Source of the DNA: Lysobacteraceae bacterium
GTDB lineage: Bacteria; Pseudomonadota; Gammaproteobacteria; Xanthomonadales; Xanthomonadaceae
Direction of reading: 5' to 3'
Assembly: GCA_023954075.1 (NCBI GenBank)
Contig: JAMLIV010000010.1
Coordinates: 1-64,000 of the forward strand
DNA: 64,000 nucleotides
Shown here: positions 1 to 8,270 of the stretch, piece by piece
Layout of the letters: each line of letters opens with the position of its first letter
Numbering within the stretch: the stretch's first letter is position 1
Program-made: the position numbers and the translations under genes
The notes under the pieces: model-generated
Seen by the model: only the letters and a program-made list of their open reading frames with translations
The model's database searches: none
What the model was told of the DNA's origin: nothing

Positions 1-264
1 CTGCGCGACGCGCACTATGCTCTGGGCTGGCGCATCTACGACTACGCCGGCCACACGCTCGTCTACCACGGCGGCGCGGTGCAGGGCTATCGCGCGGTGA
101 TGGGCCTCTTGCCCGAGCGCGGCTTCGGCATGGTGGTGCTGTGGAACTCGGAAAGCGGGGTTCCCGGCGGCCTGCTCGCCACCGCGCTGGACCAGGTGCT
201 CAAGCTGCCGCAGCGCGACTGGGTGCAGCTCGACCACCAGACCCCGCGCGGAAGGCTGCGCTGA
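1..264 (+). CDS. Serine hydrolase / beta-lactamase family protein, C-terminal part
   Basis: The reading frame is open from the first base and stops at 262-264, so only the last 87 residues are present. The sequence YHGGAVQGYRAVM followed by a glycine-rich strand (GMVVLWNSESG) matches the end of the beta-lactamase/class C penicillin-binding fold, where an HxG motif stands in for KTG next to the active site. The catalytic SxxK lies outside the window, so substrate and activity cannot be judged. These proteins are usually periplasmic or membrane-bound peptidases or esterases. Family assignment is fairly secure; specific function is unknown. Confidence 0.7.
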   Translation: MRDAHYALGWRIYDYAGHTLVYHGGAVQGYRAVMGLLPERGFGMVVLWNSESGVPGGLLATALDQVLKLPQRDWVQLDHQTPRGRLR

Positions 265-365
265 GGCGGGCCGTCGCCGCGGCTATCCGCAAAGAGCAGG
301 TCGCGGAGGCCGCGCGGTGCCCACCGCGTAGGTGATGCGGGGACCAACCCGCACCGTCGTCGAAT

Positions 366-923
366 TTACGCATGGGATCGACCGCCGCGGGCCGCAAGCG
401 GCAGCACCATGACGAGATCGCGCTGCGGGTCGCCGCCCAGCGGAAAGACGTGCTCGCCCGCGACGGCGAACCCGACCTTGCGGTAGAACGCCAGCGCGCG
501 CGGGTTGTGCTCCCACACGCCGAGCCAGACCACGTCGGACGCGCGCTGCCGCATCCGCTCGATGCTGGCCTGCATCAGCGCCTGCGCGATGCCCGCGCCG
601 TGCCAGGCATCGGCGACGTAAAGGCGCTGGATCTCGCCCGGACGGGTGGCCACGACGCATTCCGGCGCCTCGCCCCAGCGCAGCTGGGCGTAGGCGATCA
701 GCCCCCCGTCGTGCTCGCACAGCAGGGTTTCCCGGTCGGGATCGGCAATTTCGGCGGCCTGGATCGCTTCGCCGTAGAGGGCGCGGCAATGGGTTTGCAT
801 GTGCGCGGCGCTGTTCATCGCGCCGAACGTGGCCCGGAACGTCGATTCGGCCAGCTCGGCGAGCGCGCGGGCATCGCGCGCGCGGGCGCTGCGGATCACG
901 GGCACGGCGGCCGTCTTCCGCAC
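366..923 (-). CDS. GNAT family N-acetyltransferase
   Basis: A 185-residue single-domain protein of usual GNAT length. Acetyl-CoA binding motif A is seen as EIQRLYVADAWHGAGIAQAL at about residues 97-116 (Q/R-x-x-G-x-A type). The strand and helix of motif B follow, with NPRALAFYRKVGF near residue 140, the usual acetyl-CoA contacting tyrosine helix. GNAT enzymes move an acetyl group from acetyl-CoA to amines on small molecules or protein N-termini; the acceptor here cannot be read from the sequence. It is transcribed in the same direction as the aldolase upstream, about 55 bases away, so they may share a transcript. Confidence 0.85.
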   Translation of the reverse strand: MRKTAAVPVIRSARARDARALAELAESTFRATFGAMNSAAHMQTHCRALYGEAIQAAEIADPDRETLLCEHDGGLIAYAQLRWGEAPECVVATRPGEIQRLYVADAWHGAGIAQALMQASIERMRQRASDVVWLGVWEHNPRALAFYRKVGFAVAGEHVFPLGGDPQRDLVMVLPLAARGGRSHA

Positions 924-978
924 GCGCCGGTCCGGACCCCGGCAGGAGCCTCCTGCGCATCGCAGGCGCCGGCAGCGA

Positions 979-1983
979 TCAGCCTTTCCACCGTCCCATG
1001 GCCGCCAGCCCGTTGTCGCGGGCGCGCTGGAACACGGTCTGCTGCGCCTTGGCGAAATTGCCGGTCATGTCGGCGGCCCACAGCCTGAGCGCGGCCTGCT
1101 GCATCGCGCGGCCGTAGGAGAAGGACAGCGGCCAGGGCTTGGAACCCATCCGGTTCATCGCATCCAGGTGCGCGGTCGCCTTCTCGTCGCTCTGCCCGCC
1201 GGAGAGGAACACGATGCCCGGCAGCGCGGCCGGCACCGTCGACTTGAGGCAGCGCAGCGTGGCCTCGGCCACGTCCTCCACGTCGGCCTGCTCGCGGCAG
1301 TCCTTGCCGGCGATGACCATGCTGGCCTTGAGGATGGTGCCTTCCAGCATCACGCCGTGCTCGTAGAGCGCGGAGAACAGCGAGCGCAGGGTGGCCTCGG
1401 TGACCTCGTAGCACACGTCGATGTCGTGGCTGCCGTCCATCAGCACCTCGGGCTCGACCATCGGCACCAGGCCGGCCTCCTGGCACAGCGCGGCATAGCG
1501 CGCCAGCGCGTGACAGTTGGATTCGATGCAGGTGCCGCTGGGCGTATCCTCGGTGATCGCGATCACCGCGCGCCACTTGGCGAACTTCGCGCCCAGCGCG
1601 GCGTATTCCTTCAGGCGCGGGCGCAGGCCGTCGAGGCCCTCGGTCACCACGTCACCCGGGAAGCCGGCCAGCGGCACCGGCCCCTTGTCGACCTTGATGC
1701 CCGGCAGGATGCCGGCCTCGGTCATGATGCGGGTGAACGGGACGCCGGTCCGGGTGGCCTGGCGCAGGGTCTCGTCGTAGAGGATCGCGCCGGAAATATG
1801 CTCGCCCAGGCGCGGGGTGGTGAGCAGCATCTCGCGGTAGGCGCGGCGGTGCTCCTCGGTGTTCTCGACCCCCACTGCGGCAAAGCGCTTGCCGATGGTG
1901 GCGTTGGATTCGTCGACCGCGATGATGCCCTTGCCCGGGGCGACCATGGCCTGTGCGGTTTCTTCCAGCTGCTCGATGCTCAT
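979..1983 (-). CDS. Fructose-bisphosphate aldolase, class I
   Basis: A 334-residue Schiff-base aldolase that cleaves fructose 1,6-bisphosphate to dihydroxyacetone phosphate and glyceraldehyde 3-phosphate in glycolysis, and reverses this in gluconeogenesis. Family residues are in place: AVDES near residue 22, KFAKWR around K136, VEPEV at 177-181, and the Schiff-base lysine in EGTILKASMV (K219). This is the animal/plant-like PF00274 type, not the zinc-dependent class II enzyme common in enterics. Length is close to the usual 340-360. The ATG start gives the canonical N-terminus running straight into the GKGIIAVDES strand. Confidence 0.95.
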   Translation of the reverse strand: MSIEQLEETAQAMVAPGKGIIAVDESNATIGKRFAAVGVENTEEHRRAYREMLLTTPRLGEHISGAILYDETLRQATRTGVPFTRIMTEAGILPGIKVDKGPVPLAGFPGDVVTEGLDGLRPRLKEYAALGAKFAKWRAVIAITEDTPSGTCIESNCHALARYAALCQEAGLVPMVEPEVLMDGSHDIDVCYEVTEATLRSLFSALYEHGVMLEGTILKASMVIAGKDCREQADVEDVAEATLRCLKSTVPAALPGIVFLSGGQSDEKATAHLDAMNRMGSKPWPLSFSYGRAMQQAALRLWAADMTGNFAKAQQTVFQRARDNGLAAMGRWKG

Positions 1984-2161
1984 GGTGTGCTCCGTGGGTG
2001 TCCGGGTCGTTCGTGACGGCCTTGCAGTATAGCCGGCGCGCGGCCCGTCACCGACCCGACCGGGTGCGTTCGGTCAGCCACTGGGCCACTTCGACAAGTG
2101 CGGTGTCACATGCAGCACTCGGACGCGAAATATCCTTGCCACCGCGGCGCGGCCGCCGCAA

Positions 2162-2443
2162 TCAGGGCCCGCCGTATCCCGGCAGCATCATCGCGCCCGA
2201 GCCCGCCATGAGCAGCCCCATCACCAGGAACCATGCGAACATACCCGGCCGACCCGGGATCCCGTCTTTGCCGCGCGGCCGGAACGGCAGCGCCAGATCG
2301 AAAACGATCCAGAAACCCATCACCACGAAGCCGAGCCCCGCCAGCGGGTTTTTCTGGAGCATCAGCCAGACGGTAGCCAAACCCAGCGCCACGGCGGCAA
2401 GGCGCAGCAAAAGGTTGAACCTCCCGGAGTTTGTCGCATTCAT
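2162..2443 (-). CDS. Small integral membrane protein of unknown function
   Basis: A 93-residue protein with three predicted membrane segments (about residues 9-28, 33-52 and 69-88) and a basic loop (PFRPRGKDGIPGRPG) between the second and third. No family is recognised. A credible sigma-70 promoter lies upstream at 2507-2535, which supports a real gene. An overlapping frame at 2106-2456 reads as arginine-rich shadow sequence and was rejected. Function unknown; the hydrophobic pattern is the main support for coding. Confidence 0.55.
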   Translation of the reverse strand: MNATNSGRFNLLLRLAAVALGLATVWLMLQKNPLAGLGFVVMGFWIVFDLALPFRPRGKDGIPGRPGMFAWFLVMGLLMAGSGAMMLPGYGGP

Positions 2444-2506
2444 CCATGCACCCCATCGGAGTTGGGTGATATCGACACGCGCCGGTTCACGGCGCGCTGT
2501 CTTGAC

Positions 2507-2535
2507 GTTCTACCCAGCGATCGGGTGATGGTCAA
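2507..2535 (-). promoter_or_regulatory. Sigma-70 type promoter for the small membrane protein
   Basis: On the minus strand, TTGACC (2535-2530) and TAGAAC (2512-2507) are separated by exactly 17 bases. They match the -35 consensus at 5 of 6 positions and the -10 at 4 of 6. The start codon of the 93-residue membrane protein is about 64 bases downstream. Prediction by eye only. Confidence 0.4.
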
Positions 2536-2594
2536 GCCATCCGCCAGAACCAGCGTGGGCCATCCGGGAGGAATCGGGCCAATCCGCGCCCGCC

Positions 2595-2834
2595 TCAGGC
2601 GCAGCCGCCGCAGCAGGTGCTGCCGCCGCTGATGTGGACCAGGTTCTCCAGCGGCGTCACCTCGCAGCCGATCTGCTGCAGCGCAAACGCGACCTGGCTG
2701 GCGCTGGCGGTGGACATCACTTCGAGCACGCCGCGGCGCTCGTCGATGGCGATGCGCGCGCCCGGATCGAGCGGATGCACGGCGGCGGCGACCATGGCGG
2801 CGGTGGGGCGGTTGGCGGCAAGCTGAAACTGCAT
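2595..2834 (-). CDS. Small HMA-fold-like protein with a CCGGC tail
   Basis: A 79-residue protein. The pattern MQFQLA, helix, RIAIDERRGVLEV, helix (ASQVAFALQQIG), CEVTPLE follows the beta-alpha-beta-beta-alpha-beta order of the heavy-metal-associated (ferredoxin-like) fold. The usual CxxC of the first loop is absent. Instead the protein ends GGSTCCGGCA, placing three cysteines in the last five residues, plus one in IGCEV. This suggests metal or cluster binding through the tail, but no named family is recognised. It stands alone between the membrane protein and the rRNA methyltransferase, all on the minus strand. Confidence 0.6.
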   Translation of the reverse strand: MQFQLAANRPTAAMVAAAVHPLDPGARIAIDERRGVLEVMSTASASQVAFALQQIGCEVTPLENLVHISGGSTCCGGCA

Positions 2835-2940
2835 GGGAAAACCCTGCGGATGCCCGATCGGGCGGAACGGGCATCATCGTCGCTCCGCGCGCGCGGCTCA
2901 CTGACCCAGGTCAGTGCGAAGCCGCGCGATCCGGCGCGGG

Positions 2941-3894
2941 TCAGCGCGATTCCCCGCTGCGGCGCAGTGTCCAGGTCGTCAGGAGCGCGGCCACCGCACT
3001 GGCGATGTTGAGGCTTTCCACCCGACCGCTGCCGGGAATGGTGAGGCGCAGGTCGCAGCGCTCGATCAGCTCCGCGCGCATGCCCTCGCGCTCGGCACCC
3101 AGCACGAACACGGTGCGCGCCGGCAGGGTGGCATCGAACAGCGACTGCGTCCGCTCCGGCTGCGGCAAGGTGGCCGCCAGGGAAAAGCCGGCGGCCTGAA
3201 GCACGCCGACCGCCGCCGCACCTGCGCCCAGCCGCACCAGCGGCACCGCTTCCGCGCCGCCCTCGGCGACGCGGCAGGCGGCACCGGACAGGGCCAGCGG
3301 GGAATCGTGCGGCAGCAGCACGCCGGCCACGCCGAAATGCGCGGCCGAGCGCAGCAGCGCGCCGAAGTTGTGCGGATTTCCGACGCCGTCGAGCCACAGC
3401 AGGCAGGCCGGTGCGCCCGGATCGAGCCGCGCCAGCAGGGCTTCCAGCGCCAGCTCGGCGGGACGGCGCATGTCCAGCACCACGCCTTCGTGGTGCTGGC
3501 TTCCGGCCAGCCGGGCGAGGTCGTCATCCTCCACCACGCGGTAGCCCAGCCGCTGCGCGACGCAGTAGGCCATCAGCTCGCGCAGCGCGCCCATGCGCGA
3601 GGCGGCAAGGTAGGCCTTGCGCAGATCCTGCGGGCGCGCCGCGAAGGCGGCAAGGCAGGCATTGAGCCCGAACATGCGCAGTTCGTCGCGCCGCGGGGCG
3701 CGCACGCGCGCGGCGTCCCCGTCGCCCGGCGCGGCGGAAGGCGGTGCGGGCGGACGCTCGCTGCGCGCACGCGGCGGTTCCGCACCCGCACCCGCACCCG
3801 CACGATCGCGCTCGCGATCACGCTCGCGGGTGCGCTTGTCGCGGCGCTCGCCCTGTCTCGGCAGCGTCGGCCACACCGGCCCATCCCGACTCAT
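2941..3894 (-). CDS. rlmB: TrmH/SpoU-family rRNA 2'-O-methyltransferase (RlmB-like)
   Basis: A 317-residue knotted methyltransferase, predicted to methylate a ribose 2'-OH of 23S rRNA using S-adenosylmethionine. The three SPOUT motifs are present: NPHNFGALLRSAAHFG, FVLGAEREGM and IPGSGRVESLNIASAVA. A substrate-binding domain precedes them (RMFGLNACLAAF through HHEGVVLDM). The first about 70 residues are disordered and charged, with ERDRERDR and AGAGAGA runs encoded by short tandem repeats at about 3785-3835. The ATG overlaps the stop of the upstream RND pump gene as ATGA (3894-3891), implying translational coupling. RlmB (G2251) is the closest known relative; the target base is inferred. Confidence 0.85.
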   Translation of the reverse strand: MSRDGPVWPTLPRQGERRDKRTRERDRERDRAGAGAGAEPPRARSERPPAPPSAAPGDGDAARVRAPRRDELRMFGLNACLAAFAARPQDLRKAYLAASRMGALRELMAYCVAQRLGYRVVEDDDLARLAGSQHHEGVVLDMRRPAELALEALLARLDPGAPACLLWLDGVGNPHNFGALLRSAAHFGVAGVLLPHDSPLALSGAACRVAEGGAEAVPLVRLGAGAAAVGVLQAAGFSLAATLPQPERTQSLFDATLPARTVFVLGAEREGMRAELIERCDLRLTIPGSGRVESLNIASAVAALLTTWTLRRSGESR

Positions 3895-6800
3895 GCGCTT
3901 CCTCCGACGACCGGCGTGGTTTCTTCCAGTTTCTCGATCTTGCGCGCCAGCGCCTCGGGCGAGCCGGTGTAGCGCGCCAGCAGCCGATAGAAGGCCGGCA
4001 CCACGTAGAGCGAGAGCAGGGTCGAGAAGGCCACGCCGAAGATCACCACCACGCCGATCGTGGCGCGGCTGGCCGAACCCGGGCCGCCGGCGGCCACCAG
4101 CGGCACCGCGCCCATGATCGTTGCGATCGAGGTCATCAGGATCGGGCGCAGGCGAATCGAGGCCGACTCGGCGATGGCCTCGTCGATGCTGCGACCCTCG
4201 TCGCGCAGCTGGTTGGCGAATTCGACGATCAGGATGCCGTTCTTGGCCGCCAGCCCCACCAGCATCACGATGCCGATCTGGCTGAAGAGGTTGAGCGAAC
4301 CGCCCGTGACCCACAGGCCGATCAGCGCCCCGAGCACCGCCAGGGGCACGGTCAGCATGATCACCACCGGGTGGATGAAGCTCTCGAACTGCGCGGCCAG
4401 CACCAGGTACACGATCAAGAGCGCCATGGCGAAGGTGAACAGCACCGCGCCGCCGGCCTTCATGTACTCGCGCGACTCTCCCTTGAAGTCGATCTGGGCG
4501 ATGTCGGGCAGCTCTTCGGCGGCCACCTGCTTGACCCATTCGATGGCTTCGCCCAGGGTGTAATCGGGCGACACGGCGGCGGAAATGGTGATGGCACGCA
4601 GGCGGTTGAAGCGGTTGAGCGCGCCCGGCTCGGCAATTTCGGAGAGCGTGACCACGCTCGACAGCGGCACCAGGGCACCGCCGCGGGCGCGCACGTGGAT
4701 GTTCTCCAGGTCGGCCGGCGCGCCGCGATCCTGCGGGCGTGCCTGCACGATCACGTCGTATTCCTCGCCCGCATCGACGTAGGTGGTGACGCGGCGCGAG
4801 CCCATCAGGCTCTCCAGGGTGCGGCCGATCTCCTGCACCGAAATGCCCAGATCGGCGGCGCGCGACCGATCCACCTGCACCCGCAGCTGCGGCCGGGTCT
4901 CCTTGTAGTCCGAGTCCACCGCGACCAGGCCCGGATTCTCCTCGGCGCGCGCCAGGATGCGGTCGCGCCACTGCGCCAGCTCCTCGTAATCCGGCCCGCC
5001 CAGCACCACGCTGAAGGGCTGGCCGCGGCTGCGCACCAAACCCGTCCGGACCGAGGGAAACGCGCGCACGCCGGGGATTTCGGCGAGCTTCGGGCGAATC
5101 TGCTCCACCACCTCGGTGGTGGTGACGCTGCGATCCTGCCAGTCCTTCAGGAACACGATCGCCATGCCGGTGTGCATTTCCTCGCTGCCGCCCCAGCCGG
5201 CCGGGGCGCGGGTGTTGACCCGCTCCAGCGGCTGGCCTTCGCCGAGAAAGGGAGCCAGCGCACGCTCGACCTTGCCGATCTGCTGCACGGTGTAGTCGTA
5301 GCCGGCTCCTTCCGGACCGGCAACGGAGATGAAGAAGGCACCGCGATCCTCCATCGGTGCCAGTTCGCTCGGCACGCGCTGGGCGATGAGGAGGCTGGCA
5401 CCGAGCGCGCCGAGCATGACCAGGGCGAACAGCAGCGGCTTGCGGCTGGTGCGCTCGACCTGGCCGCGATAGGCGCGCGCCACGCGCTCGAGCAGCCGGT
5501 TGATCACGCCGATGAGGCCGCGCGCCTGGCCGTGCGGACGCACCAGCTTGGAGGACATCATCGGGGTCAGGGTGAGCGCGACGAAGGCCGAGATCGCGAT
5601 GGCGGCGGCCAGCGCCACCGACAGCTCGCGGAACAACCGCCCGGTGTTGCCCTCCATGAATCCCACCGGCAGGAACACCGCGACCAGCACCGCGGTGGTC
5701 GCGATCACGGCGAAGCCGACCTGACGGGTGCCGCGGATCGCCGCCACCAGCGGCGGCTCGCCCAGGTCGCAGCGGCGCTGGATGTTTTCCAGCACCACGA
5801 TGGCATCGTCCACCACCAGCCCGATGCACAGCACCAGCGCCAGCAGGGTCAGCAGATTGATGGAAAAGCCGAACGCATACAGCGCGATGAACGCCGAGAC
5901 CAGGCACACCGGCACCGTCACCGCGGGCACGATCGCCGCGCGCAGGCTGCCCAGAAACAGGAAGATCACCACCAGCACCAGCGCCAGCGCCTCGAGCAGT
6001 GTCCAGTACACCCGATCCACCGCCGCCTCGATGAACACGGTGTTGTCGAAGGCCACGAAGATGCTCACGCCCTCGGGCAAGGCACCCTGGATGCGTTCGG
6101 CCTCGGCGCGCGCCGCGCGCGCCACGTCGAGCGCATTGGCGGTCGACGTCTTGACAATGCCAAGGCCGAGGTTGGCCTGCCCGTTGCTGCGGTAATAGGA
6201 GCGCCGCTCGGTGGAGGCGCGCTCCACCTGCGCCACGTCGCCCAGCCGCACCAGATAGCCGTCGTCACCCTTGCGCAGCACCAGTGCGGCGAAATCCGCG
6301 GGGTCCATGTAGCTGCGCGCCATGCGCAGGGTGAAGTCGCGCTCGGCCGACTCGATCCGCCCGGCCGGCAGCTCCACGTTCTCGCGCCGCAGCGCGTCCT
6401 CGATGTCGACCACGGTCAGGCCGCGCGCCGCCAGCGCCTCGCGGTCCAGCCAGATCCGCATCGCATAGCGCTGCTGGCCGCCGATCATGACGTTGGCCAC
6501 GCCGTCGAGCGCCGAGAGCTGGTCCACGATGTAGCGGTTGGCGTAGTCGGTCAGCTCCAGCGTGTCCATCGTGGTGGAGCTCATGTTGAGCCACAGGATG
6601 GCGTCGGCGTCGGCCTCGACCTTCTCCACGCGCGGCGGATCGGCCTCCTGCGGCAGACGGCTGAGCACCCGGCTGATGGCATCGCGCACGTCGTTCGCGG
6701 CGGCCTCGATGTCGCGCTGCAGGGAAAACTCGATGGTCAGGCTGGAGCGGCCGTTGGCGCTGCGCGATTCCAGCGTCTCCACGCCCTCGATGCCGGACAC

Positions 6801-7010
6801 GGCATCTTCCAGGATCTGGGTGACACGGCTCTCCACCACGGCGGCCGAAGCGCCCGGATAGCTCACGCTCACCGATACCACCGGCGGGTCGATCGCCGGC
6901 AGCTCGCGCAGCGTCAGGCGGGTGAAGGCCATGAGGCCCATCGCGATCAGCAGCAGGCTCATCACGGTGGCAAGCACCGGGCGCCGGATCGACAGGTCGG
7001 AGATCAGCAC
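3891..7010 (-). CDS. RND efflux pump inner-membrane permease (HAE-1 type)
   Basis: A protein of about 1039 residues, usual for AcrB/MexB-type proton-driven drug exporters. It begins LISDLSIRRPVLATVMSLLL, the typical cytoplasmic helix and first membrane segment. It carries the proton-relay aspartates in VLCIGLVVDDAIVVLENIQR within the fourth membrane segment and the two large periplasmic loops. The GTG start at 7010 is preferred: an upstream ATG at 7079 would run into the adaptor gene and add arginine-rich residues. The membrane fusion partner lies 28 bases upstream; the methyltransferase overlaps the end. No TolC-like channel is encoded nearby, so it probably shares one encoded elsewhere. Confidence 0.95.
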   Translation of the reverse strand: MLISDLSIRRPVLATVMSLLLIAMGLMAFTRLTLRELPAIDPPVVSVSVSYPGASAAVVESRVTQILEDAVSGIEGVETLESRSANGRSSLTIEFSLQRDIEAAANDVRDAISRVLSRLPQEADPPRVEKVEADADAILWLNMSSTTMDTLELTDYANRYIVDQLSALDGVANVMIGGQQRYAMRIWLDREALAARGLTVVDIEDALRRENVELPAGRIESAERDFTLRMARSYMDPADFAALVLRKGDDGYLVRLGDVAQVERASTERRSYYRSNGQANLGLGIVKTSTANALDVARAARAEAERIQGALPEGVSIFVAFDNTVFIEAAVDRVYWTLLEALALVLVVIFLFLGSLRAAIVPAVTVPVCLVSAFIALYAFGFSINLLTLLALVLCIGLVVDDAIVVLENIQRRCDLGEPPLVAAIRGTRQVGFAVIATTAVLVAVFLPVGFMEGNTGRLFRELSVALAAAIAISAFVALTLTPMMSSKLVRPHGQARGLIGVINRLLERVARAYRGQVERTSRKPLLFALVMLGALGASLLIAQRVPSELAPMEDRGAFFISVAGPEGAGYDYTVQQIGKVERALAPFLGEGQPLERVNTRAPAGWGGSEEMHTGMAIVFLKDWQDRSVTTTEVVEQIRPKLAEIPGVRAFPSVRTGLVRSRGQPFSVVLGGPDYEELAQWRDRILARAEENPGLVAVDSDYKETRPQLRVQVDRSRAADLGISVQEIGRTLESLMGSRRVTTYVDAGEEYDVIVQARPQDRGAPADLENIHVRARGGALVPLSSVVTLSEIAEPGALNRFNRLRAITISAAVSPDYTLGEAIEWVKQVAAEELPDIAQIDFKGESREYMKAGGAVLFTFAMALLIVYLVLAAQFESFIHPVVIMLTVPLAVLGALIGLWVTGGSLNLFSQIGIVMLVGLAAKNGILIVEFANQLRDEGRSIDEAIAESASIRLRPILMTSIATIMGAVPLVAAGGPGSASRATIGVVVIFGVAFSTLLSLYVVPAFYRLLARYTGSPEALARKIEKLEETTPVVGGSA

Positions 7011-7038
7011 GGCGCGCGCCTCCGGGGCCGCGGTGCCT

Positions 7039-8121
7039 TCACGGCTGCGCCTCCGGTGCCACCACGCGCACGCGCGCACCCGGGCGCAGCTTCACCGTGC
7101 CTTCCACCACGATGCGGTCGCCCTCGGCCACGCCCGCGCGCACTTCTACCTCGCCGCGGCGGCGCGCACCCAGCTCGACGTCGGCCTGCTCCACCGTGTC
7201 GTCGGGCAGGATGCGATAGAGATAGGCGCGCGTGCCGACCTGTTCGACCGCGATTTCCGGCACCGTCAGCGCGCGCCGCAGCGGTTGCATCAGGCGCACC
7301 GTCAGCAGCATCCCGGGCCGCAGCTGGCCCTCGGGATTGGGCAGTTCGGCGCGCACGGTCACCGCGCGGGTCAGGGGATCGACGCGCGAACCTACCGCCG
7401 TCACCCGTCCTTCGAACATGGCCTGGGTGAACGCGGCGCTTTGCGCTCGCACGACCTGCCCGATTCCGATCTGTCCCAGATAGGCTTCCGGCACCGGGAA
7501 GTCGAGCTTGATGGTGCGGATGTCGTCGAGCGTGGTGATGACGGTGCCCGGCGTCACCAGCGCACCGGGGCTGACCCGGCGGAAGCCGAGCACGCCGGCA
7601 AACGGCGCGCTGATGATGCGATCGGCCAGCGCCGCGCGGATCGCGTCGGCGCGCGCGCGCGCCGCGTCGCGCACCGAGAGCTGGGTGTCGAGCTGGCTGC
7701 GCGGAATCGTGCCCTGCTTCACCAGTTCGGCGAGCCGGTCATACTGCTTGCTGGCCTCCACGAAGGTGGCCTGGGCGGCTTCCAGCTGCGCCACTTCGGC
7801 GCGCCCGGAAAGATCGACCAGCACCGCGCCCGCCTCGACGAAGTCGCCGTCCTGGAAGTTCACCCGCGTCACGGTTTCGGTGACCTTGGAAGTCAGCGTC
7901 ACCGACTCGTTGGCCTGCGCCGTACCCAGCGCCTGGATTTCGTCCTGCCAGTCGGCCATCACGACCGTGCCGGCCGTGACCACCGCGGCTTGGGGCCCAC
8001 CCTGCGGACCCTGTGCGCCGTCACGGCCGCAGCCGGCAGGCCCCAGCACTGCCGCCAAGAGCCCGGCAGCGAGCAGGAATCGCGTAGAGGTGGCCGGCCA
8101 CGGCCTTTGGACATCAGACAA
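7039..8121 (-). CDS. RND efflux membrane fusion (adaptor) lipoprotein
   Basis: A 360-residue HlyD/AcrA-family adaptor that would link the downstream RND permease to an outer-membrane channel. The signal peptide ends in a lipobox (LGPAGC, C31), so it is predicted to be a lipid-anchored periplasmic protein. A lipoyl-like half (VTLTSKVTETVTRVNFQDGDFVEAGAVL...) brackets an alpha-helical hairpin at about 110-175. The second lipoyl half (IISAPFAGVLGFRRVSPGALV) and a beta-barrel domain follow. It is first in a three-gene operon, adaptor-permease-methyltransferase. Substrates are unknown. Confidence 0.92.
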   Translation of the reverse strand: MSDVQRPWPATSTRFLLAAGLLAAVLGPAGCGRDGAQGPQGGPQAAVVTAGTVVMADWQDEIQALGTAQANESVTLTSKVTETVTRVNFQDGDFVEAGAVLVDLSGRAEVAQLEAAQATFVEASKQYDRLAELVKQGTIPRSQLDTQLSVRDAARARADAIRAALADRIISAPFAGVLGFRRVSPGALVTPGTVITTLDDIRTIKLDFPVPEAYLGQIGIGQVVRAQSAAFTQAMFEGRVTAVGSRVDPLTRAVTVRAELPNPEGQLRPGMLLTVRLMQPLRRALTVPEIAVEQVGTRAYLYRILPDDTVEQADVELGARRRGEVEVRAGVAEGDRIVVEGTVKLRPGARVRVVAPEAQP

Positions 8122-8206
8122 GACAGTTCACCCGAAAGAACGCCGATCCGTCCGATTCTACGGGCACCACGCGCGCCACGCATGGGTGATCGGTCATGGG
8201 CCGCAG

Positions 8207-8232
8207 CGCCATCCGGCGGCCCCCGGATGGCG
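8207..8232 (-). terminator. Hairpin, likely terminator of the diiron-protein gene
   Basis: A perfect 10-bp stem, CGCCATCCGG / CCGGATGGCG, with a 6-base loop lies between the end of the diiron-type gene (8271) and the start of the efflux operon (8121). It has no clear U-tract, so termination efficiency is uncertain. Confidence 0.4.
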
Positions 8233-8270
8233 TGAAGCGCGCCCCGGAACCAGCGATCGCGCCCGGGTTC

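Noticed and set aside
799-2016. 405-codon plus-strand frame over the aldolase
   Set aside because: Antisense to class I aldolase, which carries all catalytic residues.
3785-3835. Short tandem CCGCAC/CGCTCG repeats in the start of rlmB, considered as a phase-variation tract
   Set aside because: The units are imperfect and mostly six bases long, so changes in number would keep the frame and only lengthen a disordered segment.
3895-5907. Upstream extension of the rlmB frame into the RND gene
   Set aside because: The frame stays open by chance; only the part after the ATG at 3894 has SpoU motifs, and the ATGA junction fixes the start.
3744-7430. 1228-codon open frame on the plus strand
   Set aside because: It is antisense to the RND permease and adaptor, is very rich in His, Arg and Gln with no domain, and arises from GC-skewed codons of the real genes.
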